A DNA stretch of 64,000 nt from Chthonobacter rhizosphaerae (GTDB taxonomy: Bacteria > Pseudomonadota > Alphaproteobacteria > Rhizobiales > Pleomorphomonadaceae), in contig NZ_JACDIS010000014.1 of NCBI RefSeq assembly GCF_013839525.1, positions 1 to 64,000 on the forward strand. Reading direction: 5' to 3'. The translations under genes were made by a program, and so were the position numbers. The notes under the pieces are model-generated. The model did not search any database, was not told the origin of the DNA, and saw nothing but the letters and a program-made list of their open reading frames with translations. Positions 63,588 to 64,000 of the stretch are shown here, in pieces (the stretch's first letter is position 1; the number at the start of each line of letters is the position of its first letter).

Positions 63588-64000
63588 CCGGCTTCGACCG
63601 CCGCCTCACCCCCGCGAGGCCCGACCTCGCCGCCGCCCATCTGGAAGGGGCCGTGACGGCGACGCGCTTCGTCGAAGGCGTTCGCCGGCGCGTGGTCGCG
63701 CCCATCGCAGACGTCCGGGCGGAGCCACGCCAGGACTGCCCGCTCGATACCCAGGCGATCCGGGGCGAGACCGTCACCGTCTACGAGGAGACCCCGGAGG
63801 GCTGGGCCTGGGGACAGCTGGACCGGGACGGCTACGTGGGCTGGCTCCCCGCCGACGCCCTCGGGCCGCACGCGCCGGAGCCGACCCACCGGGTCGTCGT
63901 CCTGCGCACCCTCGTCTTCCCCGGTCCGGACCTGAAGCTGCCGGTGGTCTGTCAGATCACGGAAGGCGCATGGGTTGCCGTCGTCGGCACGGAGGAGCGG
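63584..64000 (+). CDS. SH3-domain NlpC/P60-type peptidase, N-terminal part (cut by window edge)
   Basis: 139 codons are visible, open to the window end. The start MTGFDRRLTPARPDLAAAHLEG and ADVRAEPRQDCPLDTQAIRG are typical of dipeptidyl-peptidase-VI-like C40 proteins. GWAWGQLDRDGYVGWLPADAL is a bacterial SH3 motif, followed by the beginning of a second one. The C40 catalytic domain with its Cys and His should lie beyond the window. No signal peptide in the visible part. Overlaps the MarR gene by four bases. Confidence 0.8.
   Translation, partial: MTGFDRRLTPARPDLAAAHLEGAVTATRFVEGVRRRVVAPIADVRAEPRQDCPLDTQAIRGETVTVYEETPEGWAWGQLDRDGYVGWLPADALGPHAPEPTHRVVVLRTLVFPGPDLKLPVVCQITEGAWVAVVGTEER

Overview
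The window looks like chromosome of a high-GC alphaproteobacterium of the Hyphomicrobiales (Rhizobiales) type. The evidence is the housekeeping run rpmH-rnpA-yidC-yihA-argB-(HAD nucleotidase)-dapD-dapE, a BacA/SbmA transporter, and a choXWV/betIAB glycine-betaine locus. The genus cannot be fixed from the sequence alone.

Positions 1-34.3 kb are an accessory region, visibly less GC-rich than the rest and crowded with decayed genes. It carries an intact IS110 transposase (0.2-1.2 kb), several IS3-family remnants (1.3, 4.4-4.7, 7.1-7.7, 9.1-10.2 and 32.2-32.4 kb), a MucR fragment, an SDR fragment, a piece of a tRNA-Ser cut by an IS end (32.1 kb), and a frameshifted tyrosine integrase (32.6-34.2 kb) beside an intact tRNA-Arg(ACG) at 34.34-34.42 kb. 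The likely reading is an integrative element that entered at the 3' end of tRNA-Arg, accreted IS elements and lost mobility. Its left end is not recognised here. Most of its intact cargo is sensing and stress functions: an HWE histidine kinase, a transglutaminase-like protein, a GGDEF-EAL protein, a ClpK/ClpG-type disaggregase, a LOV-GGDEF-EAL photoreceptor next to a degenerate EAL protein, a GlxA-type regulator, a Zn alcohol dehydrogenase, a TMEM175 channel, and a glycosyltransferase plus glycogen-debranching-type enzyme behind a good candidate general-stress (EcfG) promoter. A PfpI gene, an antibiotic-biosynthesis-monooxygenase gene and a PAS-receiver-LuxR gene in the same region are broken.

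Positions 34.4-42.5 kb, all on the minus strand, hold a HAMP histidine kinase, a translationally coupled pair (TVP38-type membrane protein and a pyridine-nucleotide-disulfide oxidoreductase), a gamma-glutamyltransferase, a TauE/SafE permease and BacA. A consensus sigma-70 promoter at 42.71 kb starts the plus-strand run rpmH-rnpA-yidC-yihA-argB-nucleotidase. A patatin-like phospholipase (minus), dapD, dapE with a membrane protein, and an MFS transporter follow.

Positions 54.4-62.3 kb are a choline-to-glycine-betaine module. betI-betA run leftward and choX-choW-choV-betB rightward from an intergenic region with a near-perfect BetI-like palindrome, giving uptake (ChoXWV), two-step oxidation (BetA, BetB) and repression (BetI). 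The window ends with a DUF3800 protein, a MarR-type regulator and the start of an SH3/NlpC-P60-type hydrolase cut by the window edge. Intergenic spaces of the core part carry REP-like palindromes and tandem repeats.
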